From Saccharopolyspora elongata (lineage in GTDB: Bacteria; Actinomycetota; Actinomycetes; Mycobacteriales; Pseudonocardiaceae): a DNA stretch of 64,000 bases. Position 1 is the stretch's first letter. Every line of letters begins with the position of its first letter. Under the pieces are notes generated by a model. The model searched no databases. It had not been told where the DNA came from and saw nothing but the letters and a program-made list of their open reading frames with translations. This document shows positions 52,876 through 63,947 of the stretch, in pieces. The position numbers were made by a program, and so were the translations under genes. The stretch covers positions 59,892-123,891 of the forward strand of contig NZ_SMKW01000021.1 in the NCBI RefSeq assembly GCF_004348985.1. Direction: 5' to 3'.

Positions 52876-54006
52876 TCAGCCGCGGAGCGACAGGCCGACC
52901 TTCTGGAACTCCTTGAGGTCCCGGTAGCCGGTCTTCGCCATCGCGCGGCGCAGGCCGCCGAAGAGGTTCAGCGTGCCGTACGGGTCACTGCTCGGCCCGA
53001 ACAGCAGCTGCTCCAGGTCCGCTCCCGAACCCGCGAAGCCGACGATCTCGCTGCGCGGCAGGCTCGGGTGCGCGGCCGCGGAAGTCCAGTAGTAGCCCTG
53101 CGCCGGCGTCTCCGCCGACTCGGTCAGCGCCTCGCCGAGCATCACGGCGTCGGCGCCGCAGGCGATCGCCTTCGCGATGTCGCCGGAGTACGACAGGCCG
53201 CCGTCGGCGAGCACGTGCACGTAGCGGCCGCCGGTCTCGTCCAGGTAGTCGCGGCGGGCTGCGGCGGCGTCGGCGATCGCGGTGGCCATCGGCACCCCGA
53301 TGCCCAGCACCTGGGTCGTGGTCGCCGCGCGGGACTGGCCGAAGCCGACGATCACGCCGGCCGCGCCGGTCCGCATCAGGTGCATCGCGGTGCGGTAGTC
53401 GCCGACCCCGCCGGCGATCACCGGCACGTCGAGCTCGGCGATGAACCGCTTCAGGTTCAGCGGCTCGCCATCCCGGGCGACGTGCTCGGCGGAGATGATG
53501 GTGCCCTGCACGACCAGCAGCTCGACGCCGGCGGCGAGCAGGTCCGGGGTCAGCTCCTCGGCGTGCTGCGGGCTGACCCGCGCCGCCACCGTGACACCGG
53601 AGTCCTTCACCTGCTTCAGCGCGGTGGCCAGCAGGTCCGCCCGGATCGGCGCGGCGTGCAGCTCCTGCAGCAGCCGGATCGCGGCCTCGGGGTCGCTGTT
53701 CTCCTCGGCGGCGCGAACCACCTCGAACAGCTTCTCCTCGACGTTCTCGTGGCGCGCCCACAGCCCCTCGGCGTTCAGCACGCCCAGCCCGCCGAGCTCG
53801 CCGATCCGCACCGCGGTGGCGGGCGAGACGACCGCGTCCGTCGGGTGCGTGACCAGCGGGATGTCGAAGCGGTAGGCGTCGATCTGCCACGCCAGGGAAA
53901 CATCCTTCGACGACCGGGTCCGCCGCGAGGGCACGATCTCCACGTCGTCCAAGTCGTAGCCGCGCATGGCCGTGCGGCCCATGCCGATCTCAACCTGATC
54001 CCGCAC
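52876..54006 (-). CDS. guaB3: GuaB3-family IMP dehydrogenase-related protein
   Basis: 376 residues from GTG 54006 (AGGAGGG about 9 nt upstream), matching mycobacterial GuaB3 (VEIGMGRTAMRGYDLDDVEIVPSRRTRSSKDVSLAWQ). The TIM barrel is visible without CBS domains: HPTDAVVSPATAVRIGELGG, VKDSGVTVAARVSPQHAEEL, VIAGGVGDYRTAMHLMRTGA, IADGGLSYSGDI-like ADGGLSYSGDIAKAIACGAD and SEIVGFAGSGADLEQLLFGP. The IMPDH catalytic Cys loop (SICTT) is absent, so its activity is uncertain (a GMP-reductase or deaminase-like role has been proposed for relatives). Located 138 bp from the 5' side of guaB's stop, same strand. Confidence 0.93.
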   Translation of the reverse strand: MRDQVEIGMGRTAMRGYDLDDVEIVPSRRTRSSKDVSLAWQIDAYRFDIPLVTHPTDAVVSPATAVRIGELGGLGVLNAEGLWARHENVEEKLFEVVRAAEENSDPEAAIRLLQELHAAPIRADLLATALKQVKDSGVTVAARVSPQHAEELTPDLLAAGVELLVVQGTIISAEHVARDGEPLNLKRFIAELDVPVIAGGVGDYRTAMHLMRTGAAGVIVGFGQSRAATTTQVLGIGVPMATAIADAAAARRDYLDETGGRYVHVLADGGLSYSGDIAKAIACGADAVMLGEALTESAETPAQGYYWTSAAAHPSLPRSEIVGFAGSGADLEQLLFGPSSDPYGTLNLFGGLRRAMAKTGYRDLKEFQKVGLSLRG

Positions 54007-54143
54007 CGTTGAAGTCCCTCCTCGCGGCACCGCTGTCCGACGAAGCATTCTCTCTTCGCTGCCCGTGTGACGTGCAACGGGGGCTCCTTAGCCCGCCGCG
54101 ACCGCGCGAAACCGGCGGTTCCGGCGCCCCCGGAGAACGACGC

Positions 54144-54172
54144 GGCCGCCGCATCGCGGGGATGCGGCGGCC
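54144..54172. terminator. guaB terminator
   Basis: 12-bp perfect arms GGCCGCCGCATC / GATGCGGCGGCC with a GCGGG loop, 14 bp after the guaB stop and upstream of guaB3, so guaB3 likely has its own promoter. Confidence 0.8.
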
Positions 54173-54185
54173 GGGACGGTGGTGG

Positions 54186-55802
<1,617 letters not shown>

Positions 55803-55928
55803 TCAATGATAGAGACCACAGGTCAGGCGCGTTTGCCCCGTGGGCCGAGGGGTGGGCCACGCCACGGCAGGCGGGCAAACCCGCCCCGACAACCCCACGA
55901 GGTGGACGCAGCCGGTACCGTGCGGGCC

Positions 55929-56315
55929 GTGCCGCACGATCCGATGCCACCAGACCCGTTCGCGGGTGACCCGGAAGATCCGAGCATGGCACTCGGCGAT
56001 CACGACGCCGACGACGGCCCACCACTCGGCGATGAGGAACGGGCCGAACTGCTCGCCGACCTGACCGACCTCGCCGTCTACCAGGCCCTGCTGGAGCCCC
56101 GCGGGCTCCGCGGCATCGTGGTGGACTGCGCGGACTGCGGCGAATGCCACTACCACGACTGGGAGCTGCTGCGCTCCAGCCTGGAACAGCTGCTGCAGGA
56201 CGGCCGGATGCGCCCGCACGAGCCGGCGTTCGACCCGAACCCGAGCGACTACGTCACCTGGGAGTACTGCCGCGGCTACGCGGACGGCGTGACCGAAACC
56301 GAAACCACCCGCTGA
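55929..56315 (+). CDS. DUF5319-family protein
   Basis: 128 residues from GTG 55929. Acidic, soluble, no membrane span. PDPFAGDPEDPS near the N-terminus, then LADLTDLAVYQALLEPRGLRG and a central VVDCADCGECHYHDWELL with three closely spaced Cys and two His, a plausible metal site, then FDPNPSDYVTWEYCRGYADG. Widely conserved between guaB and the sigD/rsdA genes in actinobacteria; function unknown. A divergent start from guaB. Confidence 0.85.
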   Translation: MPHDPMPPDPFAGDPEDPSMALGDHDADDGPPLGDEERAELLADLTDLAVYQALLEPRGLRGIVVDCADCGECHYHDWELLRSSLEQLLQDGRMRPHEPAFDPNPSDYVTWEYCRGYADGVTETETTR

Positions 56316-56332
56316 CAACTCCCACCGAGCAG

Positions 56333-56374
56333 AACGCGAAGAGGGGCTCCCGACCGGGAGCCCCTCTTCGCGTT
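56333..56374. terminator. Bidirectional terminator between DUF5319 and rsdA
   Basis: 19-bp perfect arms (AACGCGAAGAGGGGCTCCC and its complement) with a GACC tetraloop between convergent genes. Confidence 0.9.
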
Positions 56375-56399
56375 GGCAGGTGTTAGACCGGCCTCATCA

Positions 56400-57482
56400 T
56401 CACGGATTGCTGCTGCTCTTCTGCGGGAACAGGTCCGATCCCCAGCCGCTGGACGGGTGCTCGGAGCTGCCGCTCGTCTCGCTCGGCGACGTGGACGACT
56501 CGGACGGCGACGTGGACGACGTCGGCGGCACCGACGAGCTGTCCGTCGGCGGCACCGGCGGCAACGGCTGCGACGGCGACGTGGTCGGCGTCGACGGCGT
56601 GGTCGGCGTCGAAGGCTGCGGGGGCTGCGGGTTCTCGCCCTGGCCCATCCGCGCGGTCAGCGAAGCGTGCGCGGCCTGCAGGTCGGACAGCCCGTGCTCG
56701 TCGTCGACGCCCCGCATCTGCTCCTGCGCGGAGCGCAGCGCGGCCTCGGCGGCGGTGCGGTTGCCCTGCTCGATCGCGCCCTCGGCGGTGTTCAGGTCCT
56801 CGCGGGCCGAGCTCGCGGCGACGATCGCGCGCGTGCGGTCGGAGTAGAGGACCTGCGCGACGCCCCACAGCATGTCGCCGGGCTGCGCGTCGCGAGCGGC
56901 CACGCCCACCCCGGTGAACGTGATCATCAGGACCGCGGCGGCGGTGGCGACCGGCACCAGGTGCCGGCGCTTGAGCCTGCGGCGCGGGCGGCTGCCCGCC
57001 GCGATGGCCGCGGTCGCGGTCTCGACGTCGACGAGATCGCCGATCGGCGCGGCATCGATGTCCTGCCGCCACGCGACCAGCAGCGCCTCCAGGCTGGGGC
57101 GCTCGTCGTCGGCCGACGCGACCACGTCGGGATTGGTCCCGCCGAGCGCGTCGAGCAATGCGTCGTCGGCCTGCAGCGCGCCCAGGTCGATCGGTTCTTC
57201 GCCGAAGTCGTCGAAGTCGACCAGCTCGTCGGACTCCTCGGCCGGTCGCGGCCGGAAGGAGAGCACGTCGGCGTCGCCCGACACGGCGTCGGGTTCGGTG
57301 GTTTCAGACTCGGCCGAGCCGGAATCCCGCTGGTTGTCGCTCAGTTCCGTTCCCTCGTCTGCGGACCCCTCTGCGGGAATCTGGTCCCGCTCGTCTGCCC
57401 CGCGCGAACGGTCCTCGTGCCGGCCGGACTCGACAGGGTCGTGTCCCGCCTGCTCCCCCTCGGGCCCCTTCCGCTCCGCCAT
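56400..57482 (-). CDS. rsdA: Anti-sigma-D factor RsdA
   Basis: 360 residues, directly after sigD. The N-terminal ~75 residues are acidic (sigma-binding region), then a core (LVDFDDFGEEPIDLGALQADDALLDALGG) and PSLEALLVAWRQDIDAAP, the conserved sigma-interacting helix region of the SigD anti-sigma. One membrane span (~175-195, HLVPVATAAAVLMITFTGVG), then a Ser/Thr/Pro-rich extracytoplasmic tail with coiled-coil helices (IEQGNRTAAEAALRSAQEQM) before it. It should hold SigD at the membrane until proteolysis. Matches the mycobacterial RsdA position and layout. Confidence 0.87.
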   Translation of the reverse strand: MAERKGPEGEQAGHDPVESGRHEDRSRGADERDQIPAEGSADEGTELSDNQRDSGSAESETTEPDAVSGDADVLSFRPRPAEESDELVDFDDFGEEPIDLGALQADDALLDALGGTNPDVVASADDERPSLEALLVAWRQDIDAAPIGDLVDVETATAAIAAGSRPRRRLKRRHLVPVATAAAVLMITFTGVGVAARDAQPGDMLWGVAQVLYSDRTRAIVAASSAREDLNTAEGAIEQGNRTAAEAALRSAQEQMRGVDDEHGLSDLQAAHASLTARMGQGENPQPPQPSTPTTPSTPTTSPSQPLPPVPPTDSSSVPPTSSTSPSESSTSPSETSGSSEHPSSGWGSDLFPQKSSSNP

Positions 57483-58055
57483 TCAGACCACCTCCTCCGC
57501 GGACAGCGTCTTTCGCAGCCGGGCCAACGCGCGGTGTTGAGCCACGCGTACCGCGCCCGGCGTCGAACCGACCGCTTCGGCGGTTTCCTCCGCCGACAAC
57601 CCGACGACCACCCGGAGCAGCAGGATTTCCCGCTGCTTGGCCGGGAGGACGCGAAGAAGCTGCGCCATCCTGCCCGAAAGCTCACCCTGCATGGCGCGCT
57701 GCTCCGGTCCGGCCTCGGATTCCGGGGTGTCCGGAACATCTGCCACCGGTTCGGAGCGGTTGCGGGCCAACGCGCGGTGCGCATCAGCAACCTTGTGCGC
57801 GGCGATGCCGTACACGAACGCCAGGAACGGACGACCCTGGTCCTTGTAAGTGGGCAGCGCGGTCAGCACCGCGAGGCACACTTCCTGGGCCACGTCGTCC
57901 GCCGAAGCGAACGACCTCTCGTTTCGTCCGACTCTGGCGCGGCAGTACCGCACCACCAAAGGACGGATTTCGGCCAGCAAGCGCTCGATCGACTGACGAT
58001 CGCCGTCGACGGCGGCGCCTACAAGAGCGTCCAGCCCGTCCCCCACGTTGGTCAT
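57483..58055 (-). CDS. sigD: RNA polymerase sigma factor SigD (ECF-type)
   Basis: 190 residues from ATG 58055. Region 2 contains RNERSFASADDVAQEVCLAVLTALPTYKDQGRPFLAFVYGIAAHKVADAHRALARN, and region 4 contains VLPAKQREILLLRVVVGLSAEETAEAVGSTPGAVRVAQHRALARL. It directs RNA polymerase to stress-type promoters in mycobacteria. Its stop codon touches the rsdA start without a gap, so sigma and anti-sigma are made together. The gene lies in the conserved guaB-bldM cluster. Confidence 0.93.
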   Translation of the reverse strand: MTNVGDGLDALVGAAVDGDRQSIERLLAEIRPLVVRYCRARVGRNERSFASADDVAQEVCLAVLTALPTYKDQGRPFLAFVYGIAAHKVADAHRALARNRSEPVADVPDTPESEAGPEQRAMQGELSGRMAQLLRVLPAKQREILLLRVVVGLSAEETAEAVGSTPGAVRVAQHRALARLRKTLSAEEVV

Positions 58056-58274
58056 CGCAGACAGCAGCCCTGGTGTTACGCGTTCAAGCGATTCGGATTT
58101 GTCCGGCGGAAATCGCGTGCGCCGCACGCCGCGCCGAGCTCACCGTACCGGCCGGGGGGCGATCGTTGAACAGGGAGTGGATGGAGGGGGCCGTCGTCGT
58201 CACACATTCAGAGATACCAGACGCCGACCCCGGCGGCGTTTACCCAGGCCACGGGATCTTGGAGGTTCACCGGA

Positions 58275-58294
58275 GAAGATCAGAGAGGATCTTC
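58275..58294. repeat. Inverted repeat upstream of sigD
   Basis: GAAGATC (58275-58281) and GATCTTC (58288-58294) separated by AGAGAG; perfect 7-bp arms. Could be a regulator site for sigD or a weak hairpin in its leader. Confidence 0.4.
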
Positions 58295-58506
58295 ACAGGG
58301 ATCGCACGACCGGGCGATCGCGGCACTTTCGGGGCATCTGCCCCGATTGCCGAGAAGGCCGGTTTCGTCCCGGAGCGTCCCGCTTTGAAGAACTATGGCT
58401 CGCGCCACACCGGCGGTCGCACCCCGGGTCGGGGTCGTGCCAGAAGTGACGCGAGCCACAGGCGCACTCGTAACGTCAGCTCGCTCCAAGCCAACGTCCT
58501 CGCCGA

Positions 58507-58574
58507 GCACCGGCAGCCCGGACTAGATCTGCCGGTGCGCTCCGATCGACAGGCGCGCGGTGATCACCGCGCGC
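58507..58574. terminator. Terminator hairpins downstream of bldM
   Basis: A 22-bp perfect loopless palindrome GCGCGCGGTGATCACCGCGC (extended by GC, 58553-58574) directly follows the bldM stop; a second hairpin GCACCGGCAG / CTGCCGGTGC (58507-58516 / 58529-58538) follows. Confidence 0.65.
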
Positions 58575-58579
58575 GACGA

Positions 58580-59176
58580 TCACGCGACGAGGCCGCGGCG
58601 GAAACCGTGCGCAACTGCCTGCGCGCGGTCGCGCACGCCGAGCTTCCGGAAAAGCCGGCGAGCGTGGGTCTTGACCGTGTCCTCCGAGAGGTAGAGCTCC
58701 CGGCCGATCTGGCCGTTGCTCTTGCCCTGGCTCATGCCGCGCAGCACCTGGAGTTCGCGCTCCGTCAGCTGCACCCCCGGATCGGACGGTTGCCGGGGCG
58801 CGGGCACCGAGGTGCTCGCCAGCGTGTGCGCCAGCGCCGCCACCAACTCCGGCCGGGAAGCATCCCAGCGGAGGTAGCCGCGGGCGCCGCCGGCGATCGC
58901 GGCGGCAATGCTGGCCGCGTCGTCCGGGGCACCGAACACGATCACGTTTGCTTGCGGATGGGCCGAGACGAGCCTTCGGGTGGCCTCGACGCCGTTCGGC
59001 ACCGCGCGCTGGGTACCTACCAGGACGACGTCGACGGCCTGCCGCGAGAAGCGGGCCAGCAGCTCATCACCGTGCGCAACGCAATCAATTCGACTCACTC
59101 CGGGGACAGCAGACATCACACGAGTGAGCCCTTCCCGGACGCTACGTCGGTCATCGCAGATCAGGACCGTCGTCAC
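58580..59176 (-). CDS. bldM: BldM-type orphan response regulator with degenerate receiver
   Basis: 198 residues from GTG 59176 with GGAAGGAG 5 nt upstream. Sequence and context (next to whiD, sigD, guaB) identify BldM, the developmental regulator of sporulating actinobacteria. Receiver residues 1-120 start MTTVLICDDRRSVREGLTRV with the acidic pair Asp8/Asp9. The phospho-acceptor position is Gly54 (VVLVGTQRAVPNGVEATRR) instead of Asp. The conserved Lys region reads GYLRWDASR instead of GYLHKDASR. The LuxR HTH is intact: LTERELQVLRGMSQGKSNGQIGRELYLSEDTVKTHARRLFRKLG. It therefore cannot be controlled by Asp phosphorylation. Confidence 0.9.
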   Translation of the reverse strand: MTTVLICDDRRSVREGLTRVMSAVPGVSRIDCVAHGDELLARFSRQAVDVVLVGTQRAVPNGVEATRRLVSAHPQANVIVFGAPDDAASIAAAIAGGARGYLRWDASRPELVAALAHTLASTSVPAPRQPSDPGVQLTERELQVLRGMSQGKSNGQIGRELYLSEDTVKTHARRLFRKLGVRDRAQAVAHGFRRGLVA

Positions 59177-59485
59177 GGGAACTCCTTCCTGCAGGCGAGT
59201 GACGTTCCAACTCCCCTATCGGACGCAGGGGCCAAAACCTTGACACGATCCGGTGCTTAATCCGTCAAGAAATTTTGCGGCAGCCCGATCGGGTGCCGGT
59301 TCACTGGAACGGAGCAAGCCGTCGGGACCGTCCCGCTCACTACTCCGGGAAGCCGTCGGCCACGCGCCGTACCTGCAGTATTCACCCGATTGCACCCAGT
59401 CGTGACCGCAGTTTCGCCCGTCCGCACGAACACCGTAACCCCACCCACACAGCGGGTGTGTGATTTATGCCACAGACTGCCTCGT
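59177..59485. other. Intergenic region upstream of bldM
   Basis: About 310 bp between the MerR-like gene end and the bldM start. It holds an inverted repeat CTTGAC (59239-59244) / GTCAAG (59264-59269), whose inward half on the minus strand reads TTGACG, a possible -35 element. No gene seen. Confidence 0.4.
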
Positions 59486-60589
59486 TCAGCCCAGTACGGT
59501 CTCGGAAACACGCGCAACAGCCGTCTCCAGCGAATCGAGCAGCTCCACGTGCGCGGGCAGCGCCTGCTGCGCCCACCCGGCGCCCGCCACGAACGCGCGG
59601 GCGCGCTGGCGGGTGATCGGGATGTCGTCCAGCACCCGCGACGAGGCGTAGTGCGGCTGGTCGGCCCAGAGCACCACGGCGGCCGGCGCGGAACGGCGCA
59701 CCGCGGCGGCGAGCCCTTCGCGCGGCAGAGCGGCGCCGAACAACCGGTGGCCGACGCGGTTGGCGGCGAGCGCCGCGGCCAGCGCCACGAGTTCGAGCTC
59801 CTGCACTTCGCCGGGCACCGGGGCGAGCACCACCGGGCGCGGATTGAGCGGGGCCGGCGCGGTCGCGATCACCGAGCGCAGCGCGGTGGACGCGCAGTCG
59901 ACCAGTAACTGCAGGACCTCGATGCCGGAGCCGGACCGCTGCCGCCGCTCGCTGACCGCGCGCAGCACCGGCTGCAGCATGCCCTGCCAGGTCTCCACGA
60001 CGCCGTCGCTGCCCATCGACTCGATCAGCAGTCGCTGCACGGACCAGGAGTCCAGCGCGAGCGCCGCCCGCCCCAGGCCGCGGGCGCGCGGCCCGGCCCC
60101 GGTGAGCTTGAGCCCGCGCCCGCCGGTGTTCGAGCCGCCGACCAACTCGATGTCGCCCGCGCCGCCGAGCACGCCGGACAGCATCATCGGCTCGTCGCCG
60201 GATCCGTCCGGCTGCGTTTGCCGCTCTGTCGCGTCGGGGTATCGCTGCGGCAGCGGCGCGGCGACGGTGCGGGCGTAGCGGGCCGCCTCCATCGGCGAGG
60301 CACCGCGCAGCAGCGCGCGTTGCATCTGCTCCAGGCGAGCGATGTCGTCCGGGCCGTAGCGGCGGTGCCGACCGCTGGTGTGATCGCTGGGCCCGAGTCC
60401 GTACCGGCGGTCCCAGGTGCGCAGCGTGGCGGGTGCCACACCGAGCCGGCGGGCCACCGCGGCGACGCTGAGCCGCGGGTGATCGCCCGACGCGGCGCCA
60501 TCCGGACCTTCGACCAGCTCCGGATCGTCGCTCGGGATGGGGGTGTCCTGCCCCTGCACAGGTTCCGGCCGCGTCGTCACGCGGGACAT
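59486..60589 (-). CDS. MerR-family regulator with degenerate cobalamin-binding-like domain
   Basis: 367 residues from ATG 60589. MerR HTH near residues 40-110: RLSVAAVARRLGVAPATLRTWDRRYGLGPSDHTSGRHRRYGPDDIARL, then helical QMQRALLRGASPMEAARYAR. The C-terminal half (LDSWSVQRLLIESMGSDGVVETWQGMLQPVLRA, then VPGEVQELELVALAAALAANRVGHRLFGAALP) follows the CarH/LitR scheme of a four-helix bundle plus a B12-binding Rossmann domain. The ExH axial-ligand motif there reads PGEVQEL and DxHxxG is absent, so cobalamin is unlikely to bind. Divergent from whiD and upstream of bldM. Confidence 0.83.
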   Translation of the reverse strand: MSRVTTRPEPVQGQDTPIPSDDPELVEGPDGAASGDHPRLSVAAVARRLGVAPATLRTWDRRYGLGPSDHTSGRHRRYGPDDIARLEQMQRALLRGASPMEAARYARTVAAPLPQRYPDATERQTQPDGSGDEPMMLSGVLGGAGDIELVGGSNTGGRGLKLTGAGPRARGLGRAALALDSWSVQRLLIESMGSDGVVETWQGMLQPVLRAVSERRQRSGSGIEVLQLLVDCASTALRSVIATAPAPLNPRPVVLAPVPGEVQELELVALAAALAANRVGHRLFGAALPREGLAAAVRRSAPAAVVLWADQPHYASSRVLDDIPITRQRARAFVAGAGWAQQALPAHVELLDSLETAVARVSETVLG

Positions 60590-60685
60590 GTTCCGGTTCC
60601 GGCCCGTGGAGGGCAAGCCGTCGGACGTCGATCTTGGTCGGCCAAAGATCACTCCAACGATGAACAGCTTTTGGCTCGATAAGGG

Positions 60686-60714
60686 TTGAACAAGTTTTGG
60701 CGCGGTTCTACGGT
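60686..60714 (+). promoter_or_regulatory. Candidate whiD promoter
   Basis: TTGAAC (60686-60691), 17-bp spacer, TACGGT (60709-60714), about 70 bp upstream of the whiD ATG. Confidence 0.5.
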
Positions 60715-60784
60715 CGGATCACGCGAGGCTGCGGCCGCCGGCTGCAGCGGGGAGGGGACCCACCGCTAGGAGGTGGTTTGCGCA

Positions 60785-61090
60785 ATGGCAGACACTCGAC
60801 GTCTTCCAGGACCGAACGCCGATATCTGGGATTGGCAGATACGGGGCTCCTGTCGAGGCATGGACAGCGCGTACTTCTTTCATCCGGACGGCGAACGCGG
60901 CCCGGCACGAGCTCGGCGCGAGGCGAAGGCGAAAGAGGTGTGCCAGCACTGCCCGGTGATCGCGCAGTGCCGGACGCACGCGCTAGCCGTGCAGGAGCCG
61001 TACGGCATCTGGGGCGGGCTGTCGGAGTCGGAGCGGGAAGTGATCATCAAGGCGCGCAAGCGCCAGCAGCTGGCGGTCGCGGCCAGCTGA
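60785..61090 (+). CDS. whiD: WhiB-family iron-sulfur regulator, WhiD/WhiB3 type
   Basis: 101 residues from ATG 60785 (AGGAGGTGG 9 nt upstream). Four Cys ligands of a [4Fe-4S] cluster at 23, 53, 56 and 62 (C-x29-C-x2-C-x5-C), the spacing of WhiB3/WhiD, followed by the GIWGG turn and basic C-terminus (IIKARKRQQ). Alongside bldM, as in Streptomyces, where WhiD is needed for late sporulation. It probably binds the sigma factor RpoD region 4. The name assumes orthology from context. Confidence 0.92.
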   Translation: MADTRRLPGPNADIWDWQIRGSCRGMDSAYFFHPDGERGPARARREAKAKEVCQHCPVIAQCRTHALAVQEPYGIWGGLSESEREVIIKARKRQQLAVAAS

Positions 61091-61182
61091 CGCGCTTGTG
61101 TCGGCCGCCGCGTCGCGGATCGCGTGCGGCCGCCGGAGTCGGATGACTACGAGGGGCGTCATTCGGCTCCGGGTAGGACGAA

Positions 61183-61225
61183 AAGATCGGGGCGGTACCC
61201 ATGCCGTGGGTACCGCCCCGATCTT
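61183..61225. terminator. Bidirectional terminator between whiD and groEL
   Basis: 18-bp perfect arms (AAGATCGGGGCGGTACCC and its complement) with a 7-nt loop between convergent genes. Confidence 0.85.
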
Positions 61226-61269
61226 CGTGCCGTTCAGCCGGGCCGAGGGCCAGGCTCACGCGCAATGGC

Positions 61270-62907
<1,638 letters not shown>

Positions 62908-63033
62908 TCATGGATGCCTTTGGGGTCTTCGCTCTTGTCCTTGAAGCGGCGAAGCCGCTCAGCCCACCTGCGCAACCGGCACCGCCGCCACGCAGCACGA
63001 GCCCAGCGAAAGACTCTTGCCCCGGATATGCGA

Positions 63034-63068
63034 CCGCCCCGGGGTCCCGGTCGGGACCGCCGGGGCGG
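63034..63068. terminator. Intercistronic hairpin between groES and groEL
   Basis: Near-perfect arms of about 15 bp (CCGCCCCGG with inner GTCCC against GGGAC and CCGGGGCGG) lie in the 197-bp gap. It may attenuate groEL relative to groES. Confidence 0.6.
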
Positions 63069-63089
63069 CATTGCTCGCGTGGTGCAGCG

Positions 63090-63380
63090 TCAGTTGACGA
63101 CGGCCAGCACGTCGCGGGCGGAGAGGATCAGGTACTCCTCGCCGTTGTACTTGACCTCGGTGCCGCCGTACTTCGAGTAGATGACGACGTCGCCTTCCTT
63201 GACATCCACCGGAATGCGGTTGCCCTTGTCGTCGACGCGACCCGGGCCGACGGCCAGAACCTTGCCCTCCTGGGGCTTTTCCTTGGCGGTGTCCGGGATC
63301 ACGATGCCGGACGCAGTCGTCGTCTCGGCCTCGCTCGCCTGGACCACGATCTTGTCCTCAAGCGGCTTGATGCTCGCCAC
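63090..63380 (-). CDS. groES: 10 kDa co-chaperonin GroES
   Basis: 96 residues, usual length. [45 protein letters not shown] contains the mobile loop ([11 protein letters not shown]) that contacts Gro[37 protein letters not shown] completes the fold. Upstream is a CIRCE element, so the operon is HrcA-repressed and heat-inducible. Confidence 0.97.
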   Translation of the reverse strand: MASIKPLEDKIVVQASEAETTTASGIVIPDTAKEKPQEGKVLAVGPGRVDDKGNRIPVDVKEGDVVIYSKYGGTEVKYNGEEYLILSARDVLAVVN

Positions 63381-63483
63381 GGTGTGACCTCCACCTTCTG
63401 GGGCCTTCGAAGCGTTGTCTGGGTTAAGACGGCTCCGTGGCTCCCCGCCGTCGCGGGTGCCGGGGCGCTGCGGCGCCGTTCTG

Positions 63484-63510
63484 CTAGCACTCTACCCATG
63501 AGAGTGCCAA
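63484..63510. promoter_or_regulatory. CIRCE element (HrcA operator) upstream of groES
   Basis: CTAGCACTC-N9-GAGTGCCAA matches TTAGCACTC-N9-GAGTGCTAA with one mismatch in each arm. Lies about 104 bp upstream of the groES ATG. Confidence 0.9.
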
Positions 63511-63934
63511 CGCTCAACAACAACCCTCTTCTCCGACCTCCCGGCGTGTCGACCGCCCAGGATCGTCGAGCCGGAGCGAGACCGGGAAGGGCTCAGCCGC
63601 AACGAATCGACCAGCGATGCAGCCGCCGTCCTGATAGCCGGAAGTCTCCGTCAGACGACAGTCAAGCAGAGTCGGCGGCGCCCCGAACCGTCCAGTAGCG
63701 CGGGATCCCGGCATCCGCGTCCTCAGCGCGCTTGACGACGAGGTCGATCACCGGCGCGCTCCCGCTACCCGGCGGATTCGATTCGGTTCGGACCGTAGCG
63801 AACCTGGGCTGCGGGGCCGCCACCTGGGAAGTTGTCACAGACGATCAGCTGTGCGTGATCTTCGCTGGTAGATCGCCATGCGGGAAATGTCACCAATGCC
63901 ACGAGGTGGTTCACACCAAGGCGGTTCGGTGCCC
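63511..63934. other. Intergenic region upstream of groES
   Basis: About 424 bp between the CIRCE element and the promoter of the right-edge gene. No frame looks convincingly coding; nothing specific recognised. Confidence 0.45.
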
Positions 63935-63940
63935 TAGGTT
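63935..63940 (+). promoter_or_regulatory. -10 element of the right-edge gene
   Basis: TAGGTT 7 nt before ATG 63948, predicting a leaderless transcript; the same element precedes the SDR gene at 29088. Confidence 0.4.
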
Positions 63941-63947
63941 GCCAGGC

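Larger units (their letters stand above)
58056..58579. other. Regulatory region upstream of sigD, after bldM
   Basis: No coding frame is convincing. An inverted repeat GAAGATC-N6-GATCTTC (58275-58294) lies about 220 bp upstream of sigD, a possible operator. The part nearest bldM holds the terminator hairpins listed separately. Confidence 0.5.
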
